From Gammaproteobacteria bacterium (GTDB lineage Bacteria; Pseudomonadota; Gammaproteobacteria; Pseudomonadales; Azotimanducaceae), in NCBI GenBank assembly GCA_002726655.1, contig PBRP01000146.1, forward strand, positions 1 through 33,971: a stretch of DNA of 33,971 nucleotides, in the 5' to 3' direction. The position numbers were made by a program, and so were the translations under genes. The notes under the pieces were generated by a model that was not told the DNA's origin, did no database searches, and was given only the letters and a program-made list of their open reading frames with translations. Positions 23,952 to 33,535 of the stretch are shown here, in pieces (the stretch's first letter is position 1; every line of letters begins with the position of its first letter).

Positions 23952-25748
23952 TTATTTTGATTCTTCTTTGAAAATCATGTTGGAATCGAATTCATCGCGA
24001 TCCAATAGAGGGGACAGATCCTCAAGCGGCTTGGAAAGCATGCTGCCATCGGGCATTCTCTGTGAAGATAGTTTCGGTGAAAATACGTACTCCTCATCGA
24101 GTACTACTTCACAAATCAGCGACCCCTCCTCGGACAGAGCTGTGCGAATGGTCTCTTTCATGGTCACAGTAGAATCCACCTTGATGTACTTCATGTCATA
24201 CAGGTCTGCCAGCTTTGAAACATCCGGAAAAGAGACACCGGATTCTTCATCGCAACCGATGAAATCACTATCAAAAAAGGCTGCCTGAGTTTGCCGTATT
24301 GACTGGTATCCTCCATTACACAGCAGGAAGATCTTAATGGGCAGGTTGTACTTCTTGATCGTTTGTAATTCCTGAAGATTGAGCTGGATGCTGCCATCCC
24401 CCGTTAGGCAGATAATGTCTCCCTTGTGCGAGAATGCCGCGCCAATAGATGCCGGTAGCGCATACCCCATTGCGGCGCAGCCTGAATTCCAGAAAATCCT
24501 CTGCTTTGACTTTACTATTGCCGCCTGAAACAGAACGACACAGGCTGAACCATTGCCGGCAACGACAGTCGCATCATCAGCCAGTTCTTCAGTTAGTGAT
24601 TCAACAAATGGGTAGGGATGAACAGCGCTCTCATTGGGCTTTCGATATTCATCCAGAACAACCGGGTATTTTGCTTTCCGCTCTGTGCACCATTCAAGCC
24701 ATTCGCTCTTGACGGAAAAATCAGCTGGCAACGCCTTTCGCGTTTGGCCAAGAAAGACGCCAATATCGGTATGAACTCGCAGGTCACTTGCAATGGTGTT
24801 CTTATTCAATTCAGCTTGATCAATATCGACTACGACGACCTTTGCGAATCGGGCATAAGAATCCCAGTCATAGCTTACCTGCCTGATATTGTTCCTTGTC
24901 CCGAGGCAGATCACCAGATCAGCGTTTTGCAGTGCAAAGTTACCTGCCCGACTCCCAAGCGTTCCAATCCGACCGACAAAATAGTCTGAGTCAGAGGCCA
25001 TCAAATCCATGCCATTAAAGGTTGTAACAACAGGGATTTTGAGTTGCTCAACAAGCTCCAGGAATAGGGATTCACTTTTTGAGAGTCTGATTCCATGTCC
25101 TGCAACAAAGAGGGGTCTTTCCGCCTTTTGGAGCTCATCAACCACCTCAGACAATTGAGCCATATCCAATGTTGACTCTTTATCAATGGATGGTCCTGTA
25201 GGCAGGCTGGTCTCATCAATCATTGCCCCCTGCACGTCAGCCGGAATATCCAGCCAGACAGGTCCGGGCCGGCCAGACGTTGCAATTCCTATCGCCTTGT
25301 CAAGTTCAATTCCTATTTCTTCAGGGCTGAGAATCATTTTGGCGTATTTTGTAATCGGCTTTACGATATCAACAATATTTATTTCCTGATCTCCGAGCTG
25401 ACGCAGTGGGTTATCAGGGTCAGATGCGATGGTTGTTTCAAACTTTACCTGCCCGGAAAGGTATAGGGCGGGAGCCGAGTCCAGCCATTGACCCAGGACA
25501 CCCGTTATCGCGTTTGTACCACCTGGGCCTGAGGTTACATTGACAACAGCCAGCTGCCCACTCGCTCTGAAATAGCCTTCTGCCGCAACTGCACAGGCTT
25601 GCTCATGGTGGTTACAAACAAATTGAATGCGACTCTCCTTTTTTAAGGCATCATTAAGATGCATGGCTCCACCACCCGTGAGAAGGAATACATGTTTGAC
25701 CCCGTAGTCAGCTAGGTGCCTAAAAATATAATCAGCTACTCTTATCAG
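23952..25748 (-). CDS. ThDP-dependent acetolactate-synthase-like enzyme, YerE-like candidate
   Basis: The protein has the three-domain layout of ThDP enzymes: catalytic Glu in CNHHEQACAVAAEGY, SGPGGTNAITGV, a central domain with KIPVVTTFNGMD, and the ThDP-Mg motif GDGSIQLNLQEL to LLCNGGYQSI. In Yersinia, YerE adds a two-carbon unit from pyruvate to CDP-3,6-dideoxy-4-keto-glucose; ddhA, ddhB and ddhC nearby make this substrate, so a YerE-like role is preferred over valine synthesis. The first ATG (25664) would delete conserved residues: RVADYIFRHLADYGVKHVF and LLTGGGA are encoded upstream in frame. No ATG, GTG or TTG lies before the TGA at 25773-25775; CTG 25748, preceded by GAGAG, is the best start. 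An ATG at 25762 is out of frame. Confidence 0.8.
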   Translation of the reverse strand: MIRVADYIFRHLADYGVKHVFLLTGGGAMHLNDALKKESRIQFVCNHHEQACAVAAEGYFRASGQLAVVNVTSGPGGTNAITGVLGQWLDSAPALYLSGQVKFETTIASDPDNPLRQLGDQEINIVDIVKPITKYAKMILSPEEIGIELDKAIGIATSGRPGPVWLDIPADVQGAMIDETSLPTGPSIDKESTLDMAQLSEVVDELQKAERPLFVAGHGIRLSKSESLFLELVEQLKIPVVTTFNGMDLMASDSDYFVGRIGTLGSRAGNFALQNADLVICLGTRNNIRQVSYDWDSYARFAKVVVVDIDQAELNKNTIASDLRVHTDIGVFLGQTRKALPADFSVKSEWLEWCTERKAKYPVVLDEYRKPNESAVHPYPFVESLTEELADDATVVAGNGSACVVLFQAAIVKSKQRIFWNSGCAAMGYALPASIGAAFSHKGDIICLTGDGSIQLNLQELQTIKKYNLPIKIFLLCNGGYQSIRQTQAAFFDSDFIGCDEESGVSFPDVSKLADLYDMKYIKVDSTVTMKETIRTALSEEGSLICEVVLDEEYVFSPKLSSQRMPDGSMLSKPLEDLSPLLDRDEFDSNMIFKEESK

Positions 25749-25786
25749 ATCTTCACTCTCATATTTGGAACGTCAGCAAACAAGTT

Positions 25787-25792
25787 ATTATA
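25787..25792 (-). promoter_or_regulatory. Candidate -10 element for the ThDP-enzyme operon
   Basis: A perfect TATAAT reads on the minus strand here, about 39 bases before the CTG start at 25748. No convincing -35 hexamer is seen at 16-18 bases. It lies in the 137-base divergent spacer shared with the YfhO-like gene. Confidence 0.35.
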
Positions 25793-25885
25793 TCTCATAT
25801 AGATCTAATAGATTATCCTAGATATGGTTCCCATACCTGGCTCTTTTCCCGTGACACACATTCCTGGAATTTGCATAGTAAGCGC

Positions 25886-28219
25886 ATGATAAAACTGCCA
25901 ACAAGCAAGCTAAGGGAACTTGAATGCGAAGATCTGCTTGACCTGTTTGTTTCTATTGTCGTTGTTTTCGCTATCTGGACGCTTATCCTGGGCTGGAATG
26001 CCTCCCTTTACCCTTCAGGCAATGACGCTATATTCCTTGCTGTTCCTCTCATAAGAGATTTTTTGATCATCCCAGGGGGATGGGAAGGTTTTGGATTTCG
26101 ATCAACGATCATGGGTGGTGCAAAAATTCTTGGTCAGCATGGAACATTCCCTGCAATGGAAATAGGGAAGCTCCTGAACCTGACCCCGGTCGGTGTCTGG
26201 ACCTTGACAGTCTTTACCCTGCAGGTTCTCCAGACCACCCTTGGGCTTCACATTATTAAAGATCTCACCTTGTTGCTGTTGAAAAGAGACTCGATTGAAA
26301 TTCCCCTCACCTACAAGATTGCCCTAATCCCCATTATTTCGTTTTCCCCCTTCCTCGGCTGGAAAGTCGCTTATGGTCATACCGCTATTATTCTCGGAAC
26401 CTACGCCTTCTACGTAGCGGTTGCACTTGTCCTTGCCAACAAGACAAAAAGATTGAGTATGACGTTGCTGTTCCTGTCTTTTGTCTCCCTGTTTCAGGCA
26501 TACGCATCCATCGCCCAGCAGGTCGTGGTATACGCTGCCATATTCGGTGTGCCGATCATACTCGGTGTGGCAGCCATCAATTTTCAGGGCTGGAAAAACT
26601 ACGTCAAGGAGCTTGTTTTCCCATTCCTCATCGTCTTGAGCGTTTTCCTTATTTCAATGCCTCGATTTGTTGAAATGATACTTCATGCTCTCAGCAGTGA
26701 TGCTGCCAGAGTTATTGGCGGCAAATCCATGATTTTCAGCTACACCACCGCTTCAGCGATCGATTGGATCAGTTCAATTCCCTGGGAGCGGGAACTCATC
26801 CAGGCAAGGGAGAATTACTATTTTCTTCACGAAACCAATTTTGCATTTGGGCCGCTGCTGCTGTTGCTTGTTCTGGTTCCCTTCCGGAAGGTTGCCCCGC
26901 TCTCAATCGCGGTTTTCTTCAGCTTTTTCCTCGCAATAACTTTTAGTATGAATATTGCGCCTGTCCCGGAAATATTAACTTTCCTGGTCCCCCTGATTGA
27001 TAGCTTTCGAGTCCCCGAAAGGTCGATGATTTCATTCTCAATGTTCTTTCCACTGCTAGCGGTCTCAGTTTTGTTTTATCGGTTTGAACACCTTTTAGGA
27101 AAGAAGCCTGTTGAAATTGTCGACTCTAGAATCGCCTTACTTTGCCTTGGACTATTTGCCATCTTTTTGTGCATGGTTGTTGCCCCTGCTCGGCTGCGAG
27201 AATTCATAATCTGGCCGGTTACACTCTTTACGACAATAACAATTATTAGAAAACCAAACCAATTTGAACCTATTGTCTTTTACTTCTTCCTGGCGGTTAT
27301 CGCTGGTAGCAGTATCTCAGCCTTTAACGAGCGCCTCCTCCCCTGGCCAGACGGGGACGCGATGGAAGGGAATGTCAAACAGGTGAGGTCCGAGATCGTC
27401 AGTCAGCAACCTCAATTGAGTTCCTCATTAACCCGCGCGAAGGTTAATGTTCATGTCAGGGATACAGGAATAAATACCGGGATCCATCTTGGGATTTCGA
27501 CCCTTGAGGGTTATTGGTTCCCGGCAGCGCGGTATTCAAAACTTGTATCCAGTCTTCAGGGAACAGTATTTAATCCTGCTGTCAGCAGTTTCGTGTTTCA
27601 GGAAAATGACCCAGCCTTTACTTCGCTTAAGCAACTCTACAATGTATGTTGCTCCGTCAATATTCTTGATGACCAACTACAGACAACAAGTGGATCTGCA
27701 ACTGCTGGTGAAGCCTGGTTCAGTTCTAATCTAGTCTGGTTATCGTCATTCCAGGAATTGGGAAGAACCCTGCTGCAACATGGCGCTCAACTCCATCAGG
27801 TGCTTCCAAAAACAATGTGGCTTCTAAGTGATGATGTCGATATCAGGCGGGATGAACTTGAATTGTCTGAATCCAGTGCCTGTGATCGCTCGAGGGTGAT
27901 CAGCGTGAATGCGCCACTGGATTCTCAAACAATTACGCTTGAGGTCCAAAGTGAGGGAAACTGCCCGCTAACGGTTTCGCTGAACTACCTGACCATTCTT
28001 GAAGCGACCTACTCAGGCACCACAGCAGGCGAAATTCGCGCAACACCCTTTCCTGCCTATGGGGCACTCACCGGGCTTATGGTGCCTCAGGGAACATGGA
28101 AGATCCGCATTGATGCGAGGGCTGAGACGCCCTTTTATGCAACCTTTATGTTCTATGTGGGAATCATTCTATTTGCTGGCGTTATCGCCTATGTACTTCA
28201 GCAGAACAGTAAACGTTAA
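25886..28219 (+). CDS. Large YfhO-like polytopic membrane protein with periplasmic C-terminal domain
   Basis: I do not assign a precise function. The 777-residue protein has about 12-13 membrane helices in its first 480 residues, an extended region with predicted beta structure (about 490-745), and a last membrane helix (FYATFMFYVGIILFAGVIAY). The layout, with a beta domain ending in VPQGTWKIRIDARAETPFYA before the final helix, recalls YfhO-type proteins, which belong to the GT-C-like membrane glycosyltransferases implicated in glycosylating teichoic acids in Bacillus. I chose ATG 25886 over a TTG at 25871; neither has a strong ribosome site. It is the only plus-strand gene between two minus-strand sugar operons. 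A role in transferring or exporting the local sugar is inference. Confidence 0.6.
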   Translation: MIKLPTSKLRELECEDLLDLFVSIVVVFAIWTLILGWNASLYPSGNDAIFLAVPLIRDFLIIPGGWEGFGFRSTIMGGAKILGQHGTFPAMEIGKLLNLTPVGVWTLTVFTLQVLQTTLGLHIIKDLTLLLLKRDSIEIPLTYKIALIPIISFSPFLGWKVAYGHTAIILGTYAFYVAVALVLANKTKRLSMTLLFLSFVSLFQAYASIAQQVVVYAAIFGVPIILGVAAINFQGWKNYVKELVFPFLIVLSVFLISMPRFVEMILHALSSDAARVIGGKSMIFSYTTASAIDWISSIPWERELIQARENYYFLHETNFAFGPLLLLLVLVPFRKVAPLSIAVFFSFFLAITFSMNIAPVPEILTFLVPLIDSFRVPERSMISFSMFFPLLAVSVLFYRFEHLLGKKPVEIVDSRIALLCLGLFAIFLCMVVAPARLREFIIWPVTLFTTITIIRKPNQFEPIVFYFFLAVIAGSSISAFNERLLPWPDGDAMEGNVKQVRSEIVSQQPQLSSSLTRAKVNVHVRDTGINTGIHLGISTLEGYWFPAARYSKLVSSLQGTVFNPAVSSFVFQENDPAFTSLKQLYNVCCSVNILDDQLQTTSGSATAGEAWFSSNLVWLSSFQELGRTLLQHGAQLHQVLPKTMWLLSDDVDIRRDELELSESSACDRSRVISVNAPLDSQTITLEVQSEGNCPLTVSLNYLTILEATYSGTTAGEIRATPFPAYGALTGLMVPQGTWKIRIDARAETPFYATFMFYVGIILFAGVIAYVLQQNSKR

Positions 28220-28249
28220 CTGGACAAAAAGCCGGTTCATGGTTGGATC

Positions 28250-29551
28250 TTACTTTTTGCGATAATAATCGTGGAAGGCCTCGATGATGTAGTCCAGCAT
28301 CGCTGGCTGCAATCCAGGGTAAACACCCACCCAGAAGGCGCGCTGCATAACCGCATCGGTATTCGTCAGGTCTCCGTGGATCCGATACTCCCTGCCTTCA
28401 AAATAGGGTTGCCGAGTGAGGTTGCCAGCAAACAGGAGGCGGGTGCCAATCTTTCTCTGCTCTAGGAAGTTGATGATCTCCCTTCGTTCATCTTCTCTCA
28501 GAGAGAGAGGAAAACCAAACCAGGATGGATCAGAATTGAGCGTGGGCTGGGGAAGAATGAGATGTTCTGATAGATCCAGTAAGCCATTCTTCAAGTACTC
28601 AAAGTTTTCTTTTCTTTTCCTAATAAATCCCGGGAGTCTCTCCAACTGTGCGGCGGCAACAGCTGCCTGCATGTCGGATATCTTCAGGTTAAAGCCCAGG
28701 TGTGAATAGGTATATTTGTGATCATAACCCTGGGGCAGGTCACCAAGCTGCCAGTCAAAACGCTTTTTGCAGGTATTGTCCTGACCGGGTTCGCAGTAAC
28801 AATCCCTGCCCCAGTCGCGAATGGATTGCATGATGCGGTCAAGCCTGGAAGAAGTTGTAAAAACAGCGCCACCTTCACCCATGGTGATGTGATGAGCGGG
28901 ATAGAAGCTCAGGGTTCCAATGTCACCAAAGTTACCTACAAGCTTTCCGTTGTAAGTAGAGCCAAGAGCGTCACAGCAGTCCTCGACGAGCCAGAGGTCG
29001 TGGTGTTTAGCTATCTCCTGCACCACGCCGAGATCAAATGGATTGCCGAGGGTATGAGCCAGCATTATGGCTTTTGTCTTGTCGGTTATGGTTGATTCGA
29101 TTTGGCTCGCATCAATATTGAAGGTATTGATATCAACATCGACAAAGACTGGAACCAGGCCGTACAGCAATATGGGGTTTACCGTGGTTGGGAATCCGGC
29201 AGCCACCGTGATGACCTCATCGCCTGGTTTAAGTGCCCTCTCGGAGAGCCTGGGCGAGGTCAGGGCAGCAAATGCCACGAGATTCGCAGAGGAGCCGGAA
29301 TTGGTTGTAAGCACGTGCCTCGGGCCAAGATATGCCGCCAGATTCTTTTCAAATTCATCGTTATAGCGACCAGTAGTCAACCAGCCATCAAGGCAGGCAT
29401 CAACCATGGAAACCATTTCCTGGCTGCCGAGGACTTTACCGGAAGGTGGAATCGGTGTTTCACCGGGGATGAAAATTGGACTGCCTGAATATTTTGATTC
29501 AGCAAATCCTGCTACGAGATCCAGGATACTTTTTCGAGTGGGATCTTCCAT
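28250..29551 (-). CDS. ddhC: CDP-4-keto-6-deoxy-D-glucose 3-dehydrase (E1)
   Basis: DdhC/RfbH, a PMP- and [2Fe-2S]-dependent enzyme, removes the C3 hydroxyl of CDP-4-keto-6-deoxyglucose together with a reductase (E3). The aminotransferase-fold protein has His at the place of the usual PLP lysine ([13 protein letters not shown]220) and the exact iron-sulfur pattern C193-x57-C251-x-C253-x7-C261, as in the Yersinia enzyme. The start is ATG 29551, two bases after the ddhB stop; an upstream TTG at 29566 would overlap ddhB. A dedicated E3 reductase (ddhD) is not in the window, so another ferredoxin reductase must serve or it lies elsewhere. Expected length 434 residues. Confidence 0.95.
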   Translation of the reverse strand: MEDPTRKSILDLVAGFAESKYSGSPIFIPGETPIPPSGKVLGSQEMVSMVDACLDGWLTTGRYNDEFEKNLAAYLGPRHVLTTNSGSSANLVAFAALTSPRLSERALKPGDEVITVAAGFPTTVNPILLYGLVPVFVDVDINTFNIDASQIESTITDKTKAIMLAHTLGNPFDLGVVQEIAKHHDLWLVEDCCDALGSTYNGKLVGNFGDIGTLSFYPAHHITMGEGGAVFTTSSRLDRIMQSIRDWGRDCYCEPGQDNTCKKRFDWQLGDLPQGYDHKYTYSHLGFNLKISDMQAAVAAAQLERLPGFIRKRKENFEYLKNGLLDLSEHLILPQPTLNSDPSWFGFPLSLREDERREIINFLEQRKIGTRLLFAGNLTRQPYFEGREYRIHGDLTNTDAVMQRAFWVGVYPGLQPAMLDYIIEAFHDYYRKK

Positions 29552-29553
29552 GA

Positions 29554-30624
29554 TCAGGCTTGACAAAAATCATCTATCTGCGCAGAGGTGAAAGTCATCA
29601 TATCACTTCCCTCGCGCCACGCACTGTACCAGGCGAAGGTTCGCAGGACTGCTTCTCTAGCAGGCCACGTAGGTTCCCAGCCAAGGATTGATTTTGCAGC
29701 ATTTGCATCCAGCATGAGTAGTTTAGCTTCATGGGGGCCTTCTTCACCGGAATATTTCAGCTTTATCTCGGGGTAGGAATCGGTGGCAAGGTTGAGCAGT
29801 TCTCCCACTTCAAGGATCTCATCTTTTTCTGGGCCAAAATTGAACGGTCTGCATAAATCCCTGTTGGAGCTCATTTGCTGTGCCAGCTGCAGGTAACCAG
29901 ACAGGGGTTCCAGGACATGCTGCCAGGGTCGTATTGACTTTGGGTTGCGCACCACTACGGGATTGTTGGCAGAGCAGGCTCTTATGGTGTCTGGAATTAA
30001 TCTGTCCTCAGCCCAGTCGCCGCCACCTATGACGTTCCCTGCCCGGGCGGTAGCGATTCGGATGTTTTCATTTGGACGCGATTCAAGGCAATAGCTGTCG
30101 CGAAAACTTGCCGCGACTATTTCCGCGCAGGCCTTGCTGGCGCTGTAGGGATCGATACCCCCAAGCGGGTCGTCTTCAACATAAAAGTGATGTTGTTCCC
30201 TGTTGAGATAGCACTTGTCACTGGTAACAATCACGACATCACAGGGGCATTTCACTGAGCGACAGGCCTGGAGCAGGTTTGCGGTACCGGTCACATTGGT
30301 TTCAAAAGTCAAAAGCGGGTCCTGGTAGCCTGGCCGGACCAGGGCTTGTGCTGCCAGGTGGAAAATGACGTCCGGTGCCGTCTGTTTGATTAGTTGTTGC
30401 AGGGTTTCCGGGTCAGCAATATCAGCGATCGTGGATTTGATACGATCATCCAGTTGAATGATGTTGTACATGGCAGGACTGGATTCTGGTGGCAGGGCAT
30501 ATCCAGATACATTAGCACCCATTTGCACGAGCCAGTGGCATAGCCAACTCCCCTTGAAGCCGGTATGCCCAGTAACGAGGACCTGCTTGTTGGCCCAATA
30601 GTCCGAGTTTACCAAACCTTCCAT
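29554..30624 (-). CDS. ddhB: CDP-glucose 4,6-dehydratase
   Basis: RfbG/DdhB converts CDP-glucose to CDP-4-keto-6-deoxyglucose with bound NAD. This extended SDR protein of 356 residues shows [12 protein letters not shown] at 17-28 with the GxxGxxG-type loop, [20 protein letters not shown] (active-site Asp and Lys) and [11 protein letters not shown] (YxxxK). The gene overlaps ddhA by 16 bases and ddhC starts two bases after its stop, so ddhA, ddhB and ddhC form one tightly packed operon. Confidence 0.95.
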   Translation of the reverse strand: MEGLVNSDYWANKQVLVTGHTGFKGSWLCHWLVQMGANVSGYALPPESSPAMYNIIQLDDRIKSTIADIADPETLQQLIKQTAPDVIFHLAAQALVRPGYQDPLLTFETNVTGTANLLQACRSVKCPCDVVIVTSDKCYLNREQHHFYVEDDPLGGIDPYSASKACAEIVAASFRDSYCLESRPNENIRIATARAGNVIGGGDWAEDRLIPDTIRACSANNPVVVRNPKSIRPWQHVLEPLSGYLQLAQQMSSNRDLCRPFNFGPEKDEILEVGELLNLATDSYPEIKLKYSGEEGPHEAKLLMLDANAAKSILGWEPTWPAREAVLRTFAWYSAWREGSDMMTFTSAQIDDFCQA

Positions 30625-31379
30625 GGTGCTTCGCCGGATTGCCAGTATTCTTCGAGAAATTGCCGCTCCCTTATGGTGTCCATGGGTTGCCAGAAGCCCT
30701 CGTGCCGGAACGCAATGAGATTGCCCTCAGAAGAAAGGGTGGAAAGAGGTTTGCCCTCCCAGATGGTCGAGTCATCTTCCAGGTAATCAAAAATCTGTCT
30801 TGATAGGGCGAAGAAACCACCGTTGATGTAGCGTCCGGGAGCGACCTGTTTCTCGAGAAACTCACTAACGGTATCGCCCTCAAGAGACATGGTGCCGAAT
30901 CGCCCCGGCGGGCGTACTGCGCTGACGGTTGCCAGCTTTCCGTGAGCCTGGTGGAAAGAGATCAGCGCACGGATATCAATGTCACCAACACCGTCACCAT
31001 AGGTAAAACAGAATGTATCATCCTCATCAAGATACTTCTTCACCCGCATCAACCTGCCGCCCGTTTGAGATTCCAGGCCTGTGTCGATGAGAGTGACTTT
31101 CCAGGGTTCCGACTCGTTTTCGTGGACCTGCATTTCATTGGTTTTCATATCGAAGGTCACGTTGGAGGTGTGCAGGAAATAGTTCGCAAAGTACTCCTTG
31201 ATCATGTAACCCTTGTAGCCAAGGCAGATCACGAATTCATTCACACCATGGGCACTGAAAATCTTCATGATGTGCCAGAGGATTGGCATACCGCCGACGG
31301 TCACCATGGGCTTTGGACGGACCTCTGTCTCCTCCGCCAGTCGCGACCCGCGGCCGCCTGCTAGTATTACAGCTTTCAC
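30609..31379 (-). CDS. ddhA: Glucose-1-phosphate cytidylyltransferase
   Basis: RfbF/DdhA makes CDP-glucose from CTP and glucose-1-phosphate, the first step of CDP-3,6-dideoxyhexose synthesis. The nucleotidyltransferase signature is AVILAGGRGSRL followed by EVRPKPMV; CFTYGDGVGD, RPPGRFG and INGGFFAL follow. I use GTG 31379, which gives the canonical N terminus MKAVILAGG and has AAGGATGA nine bases upstream. An in-frame TTG at 31427 would lie at or upstream of the expected transcription start of the promoter at 31430-31435, so it is rejected. Confidence 0.95.
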   Translation of the reverse strand: MKAVILAGGRGSRLAEETEVRPKPMVTVGGMPILWHIMKIFSAHGVNEFVICLGYKGYMIKEYFANYFLHTSNVTFDMKTNEMQVHENESEPWKVTLIDTGLESQTGGRLMRVKKYLDEDDTFCFTYGDGVGDIDIRALISFHQAHGKLATVSAVRPPGRFGTMSLEGDTVSEFLEKQVAPGRYINGGFFALSRQIFDYLEDDSTIWEGKPLSTLSSEGNLIAFRHEGFWQPMDTIRERQFLEEYWQSGEAPWKVW

Positions 31380-31429
31380 CCGTTTTTCATCCTTGTCAGC
31401 AACCCTGCCGATTGTGGTATGAGACAAAC

Positions 31430-31435
31430 ATTATA
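31430..31435 (-). promoter_or_regulatory. Candidate -10 element for the ddhABC operon
   Basis: TATAAT reads perfectly on the minus strand, about 50 bases ahead of the GTG start of ddhA. A -35 match is poor. It supports the downstream GTG as the true ddhA start. Confidence 0.4.
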
Positions 31436-31509
31436 GTGTAAACAACCTGGATGATAGATATTCACCATTTATCGTATCAATGTAACCGTCCGGCAGGCTC
31501 CTGGGCCTA

Positions 31510-31515
31510 TATAAT
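31510..31515 (+). promoter_or_regulatory. Candidate -10 element for the DUF2723 gene
   Basis: TATAAT on the plus strand lies 44 bases before ATG 31560, back to back with the ddh promoter in a 180-base divergent spacer. The upstream -35 region (about 31487) is weak. Confidence 0.4.
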
Positions 31516-31559
31516 GCGCGATATTCAACGGTGATAGAACAGGCCCCAGGTTAGTGACA

Positions 31560-33512
31560 ATGAAATCCCGACAACTTGATGCCACGATTTGTCTGCTGGT
31601 ATCAGCAACTTTATTGCTGGCCTACTGGTTGACAATGCCGAAAGTGGTTACTTTCGAAGACTCGGGCCTGTTCCTGCAGGTATGCCATTTCAATGGCATT
31701 GCTCATCCCCCGGGCTATCCTCTTTTTACGCTGCTTTGTGCTCCCTGGTTCTGGTTACCATTTGACCCTGTAATCCTCGGGAATTCATTGAGCGCGCTGT
31801 TTGCGGTACTCACCTGTATCGTTGCGTACTTCATTCTGCGGCGTCTCGGCGTCAGTCAGGTGGTTGCTGCCATTACCTGCCTTCTCCTGGGTTTTTCCAG
31901 GGATTTCTGGTCCCAGGCGATTATTGTCGAGGTTTATACCCTAAATACATTGCTGGTATCGCTGCAGATCTACCTGGCGCTTTGTTTTACAAAAAGACCT
32001 GAAAAATGGCAGCTGTTTGCCATTAGCCTTCTGTTTGGTCTTAGTCTATCCAATCACTGGCCTTTAGTTGTGCTGTCTGCGCCTGGTATAGCGCTCCTGT
32101 GCCTGGGTCAGGCGAAAGCACTGGCGGAAATCCTGCGGTCCCCCATCAATTTTCTATCTTGTCTGCTGCTGCTGGCGCTTGGACTCATGCCCTATGTCTC
32201 GTTGTATCTGAAGTCAGATCCTGTTTTCAGTTACTCGGGTCCCGTTTCCAGTGTTGCTGAATTCCTCGCCTATTTCTCCCGGGAAACCTATCAGGAGGTT
32301 GACCAGACTGACACCGCAGGTGTGATGGACAAGGTTCAGTTTGTGGGTTGGCTGGGGGTCCAATCCCTCAGGCAGTTTGGCTATGGTTTTGCAGCGATTG
32401 CACTTGTGGGACTGGTGCGTGGCTTTGCTATCGATCGTCTGGTTAGCCTGGCCTTACTCGTCATTTTCCTCAGCAATACCCTTGTACTGGCCTTTTTACT
32501 CGGCTTTGATTTTGATTTTATTCATCAGGCAGTATTCAGGCCTTACCTACTGGTTGCCTGGGTCTGCATGAGCCTGTGGATCGGCATTGCATTGCAGTGG
32601 GTCTCTCGTATGTCGGGAGGGCGGGTCGTGCCGATACTGATTGTCCTGTTTGGCGTGATCATGCTGGTCACTAACTGGCAGCGAAACGACCGAACGGATG
32701 ACAGGCTCGCGCACGAATACGCGGTTACATTGCTCGAAAGCCTTGAACCCGGAGCAAATCTCATCGTTACTTCGGATCCCCAGGTTGGACCTATTTCCTA
32801 CCTTAACCTGGTCGTTGGCTTGCGCCCTGATGTAACCCTTTATGAAGCACAGAATCTCTTTATCCCAAACAAGCTAGCGGGTAAAACGGTGGCTGAAAGA
32901 AAATCCTATGCAGAAAACTTGCCCTCAGTGGCCTCGGTGGCTATCCCCTGGCTGCCTGGTGGGCAGGATTTTGGGTTGTTCCGGAAACAGGGTCCGGAGC
33001 TTGATGGCTATGGGCTGGTTCCGGAAACTGGGGGATTCATATCCAGGCTGGTTGATAACTACCGGTCTGGGGGTTTTCGTGATCCAAATACACTCTATTT
33101 TTCCCACCAGCTTCTTATTGCCCTTGGTAATCAACTCACGCACTATGCGTTCACGAACCGGGTAGGGGGGCAGGCGTCCCATTTGTTCCAGGTAGTTAAG
33201 CAGACCTTCCCTGGCATGCTGGCTATCCTGTCAACTTGCATTGCCAATCCTAACTATCCCATGCCGGATAATATCTTATTGGAAATGGCCTTGGCCTTTG
33301 ATGAATCATTCGGTATTGAGACCCCGGATCATGAAATTGCTGCCTACTACTACTATATGGCCGTTTTGCTGACCAGCCCTGATGCCACGCTCGACAAAGA
33401 TGAAGCGTTTGCCCTGCAACTTCTCGAGAAGGGGTTAAAAATATTGCCAGGCAGAGATAATCCTGGTTTCAAATTACACCAGGAGTTGACGGCGAAACTG
33501 TCGGTCCATTGA
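31560..33512 (+). CDS. DUF2723 (TMEM260-like) GT-C membrane protein
   Basis: The 650-residue protein has about ten membrane helices in its first 375 residues and a soluble C-terminal half. The first loop carries the family signature, VTFEDSGLFLQVCHFNGIAH followed by PPGYPLF; many relatives have SGE where this one has SGL. Human TMEM260 of this family is an O-mannosyltransferase, and bacterial members are probably GT-C transferases, so a lipid-linked sugar transfer in the periplasm is likely. ATG 31560 is preferred to GTG 31554; CCAGG lies about 11 bases upstream. It lies divergent from the ddh operon and 23 bases before the CBM9-like gene. Confidence 0.82.
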   Translation: MKSRQLDATICLLVSATLLLAYWLTMPKVVTFEDSGLFLQVCHFNGIAHPPGYPLFTLLCAPWFWLPFDPVILGNSLSALFAVLTCIVAYFILRRLGVSQVVAAITCLLLGFSRDFWSQAIIVEVYTLNTLLVSLQIYLALCFTKRPEKWQLFAISLLFGLSLSNHWPLVVLSAPGIALLCLGQAKALAEILRSPINFLSCLLLLALGLMPYVSLYLKSDPVFSYSGPVSSVAEFLAYFSRETYQEVDQTDTAGVMDKVQFVGWLGVQSLRQFGYGFAAIALVGLVRGFAIDRLVSLALLVIFLSNTLVLAFLLGFDFDFIHQAVFRPYLLVAWVCMSLWIGIALQWVSRMSGGRVVPILIVLFGVIMLVTNWQRNDRTDDRLAHEYAVTLLESLEPGANLIVTSDPQVGPISYLNLVVGLRPDVTLYEAQNLFIPNKLAGKTVAERKSYAENLPSVASVAIPWLPGGQDFGLFRKQGPELDGYGLVPETGGFISRLVDNYRSGGFRDPNTLYFSHQLLIALGNQLTHYAFTNRVGGQASHLFQVVKQTFPGMLAILSTCIANPNYPMPDNILLEMALAFDESFGIETPDHEIAAYYYYMAVLLTSPDATLDKDEAFALQLLEKGLKILPGRDNPGFKLHQELTAKLSVH

Positions 33513-33535
33513 ACAGGAATTGGGTAAGGAAACAT

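Noticed and set aside
23952-25748. Biosynthetic acetolactate synthase (ilvB-type) reading of the ThDP enzyme
   Set aside because: No small subunit or branched-chain amino acid genes nearby; context is CDP-dideoxysugar synthesis.
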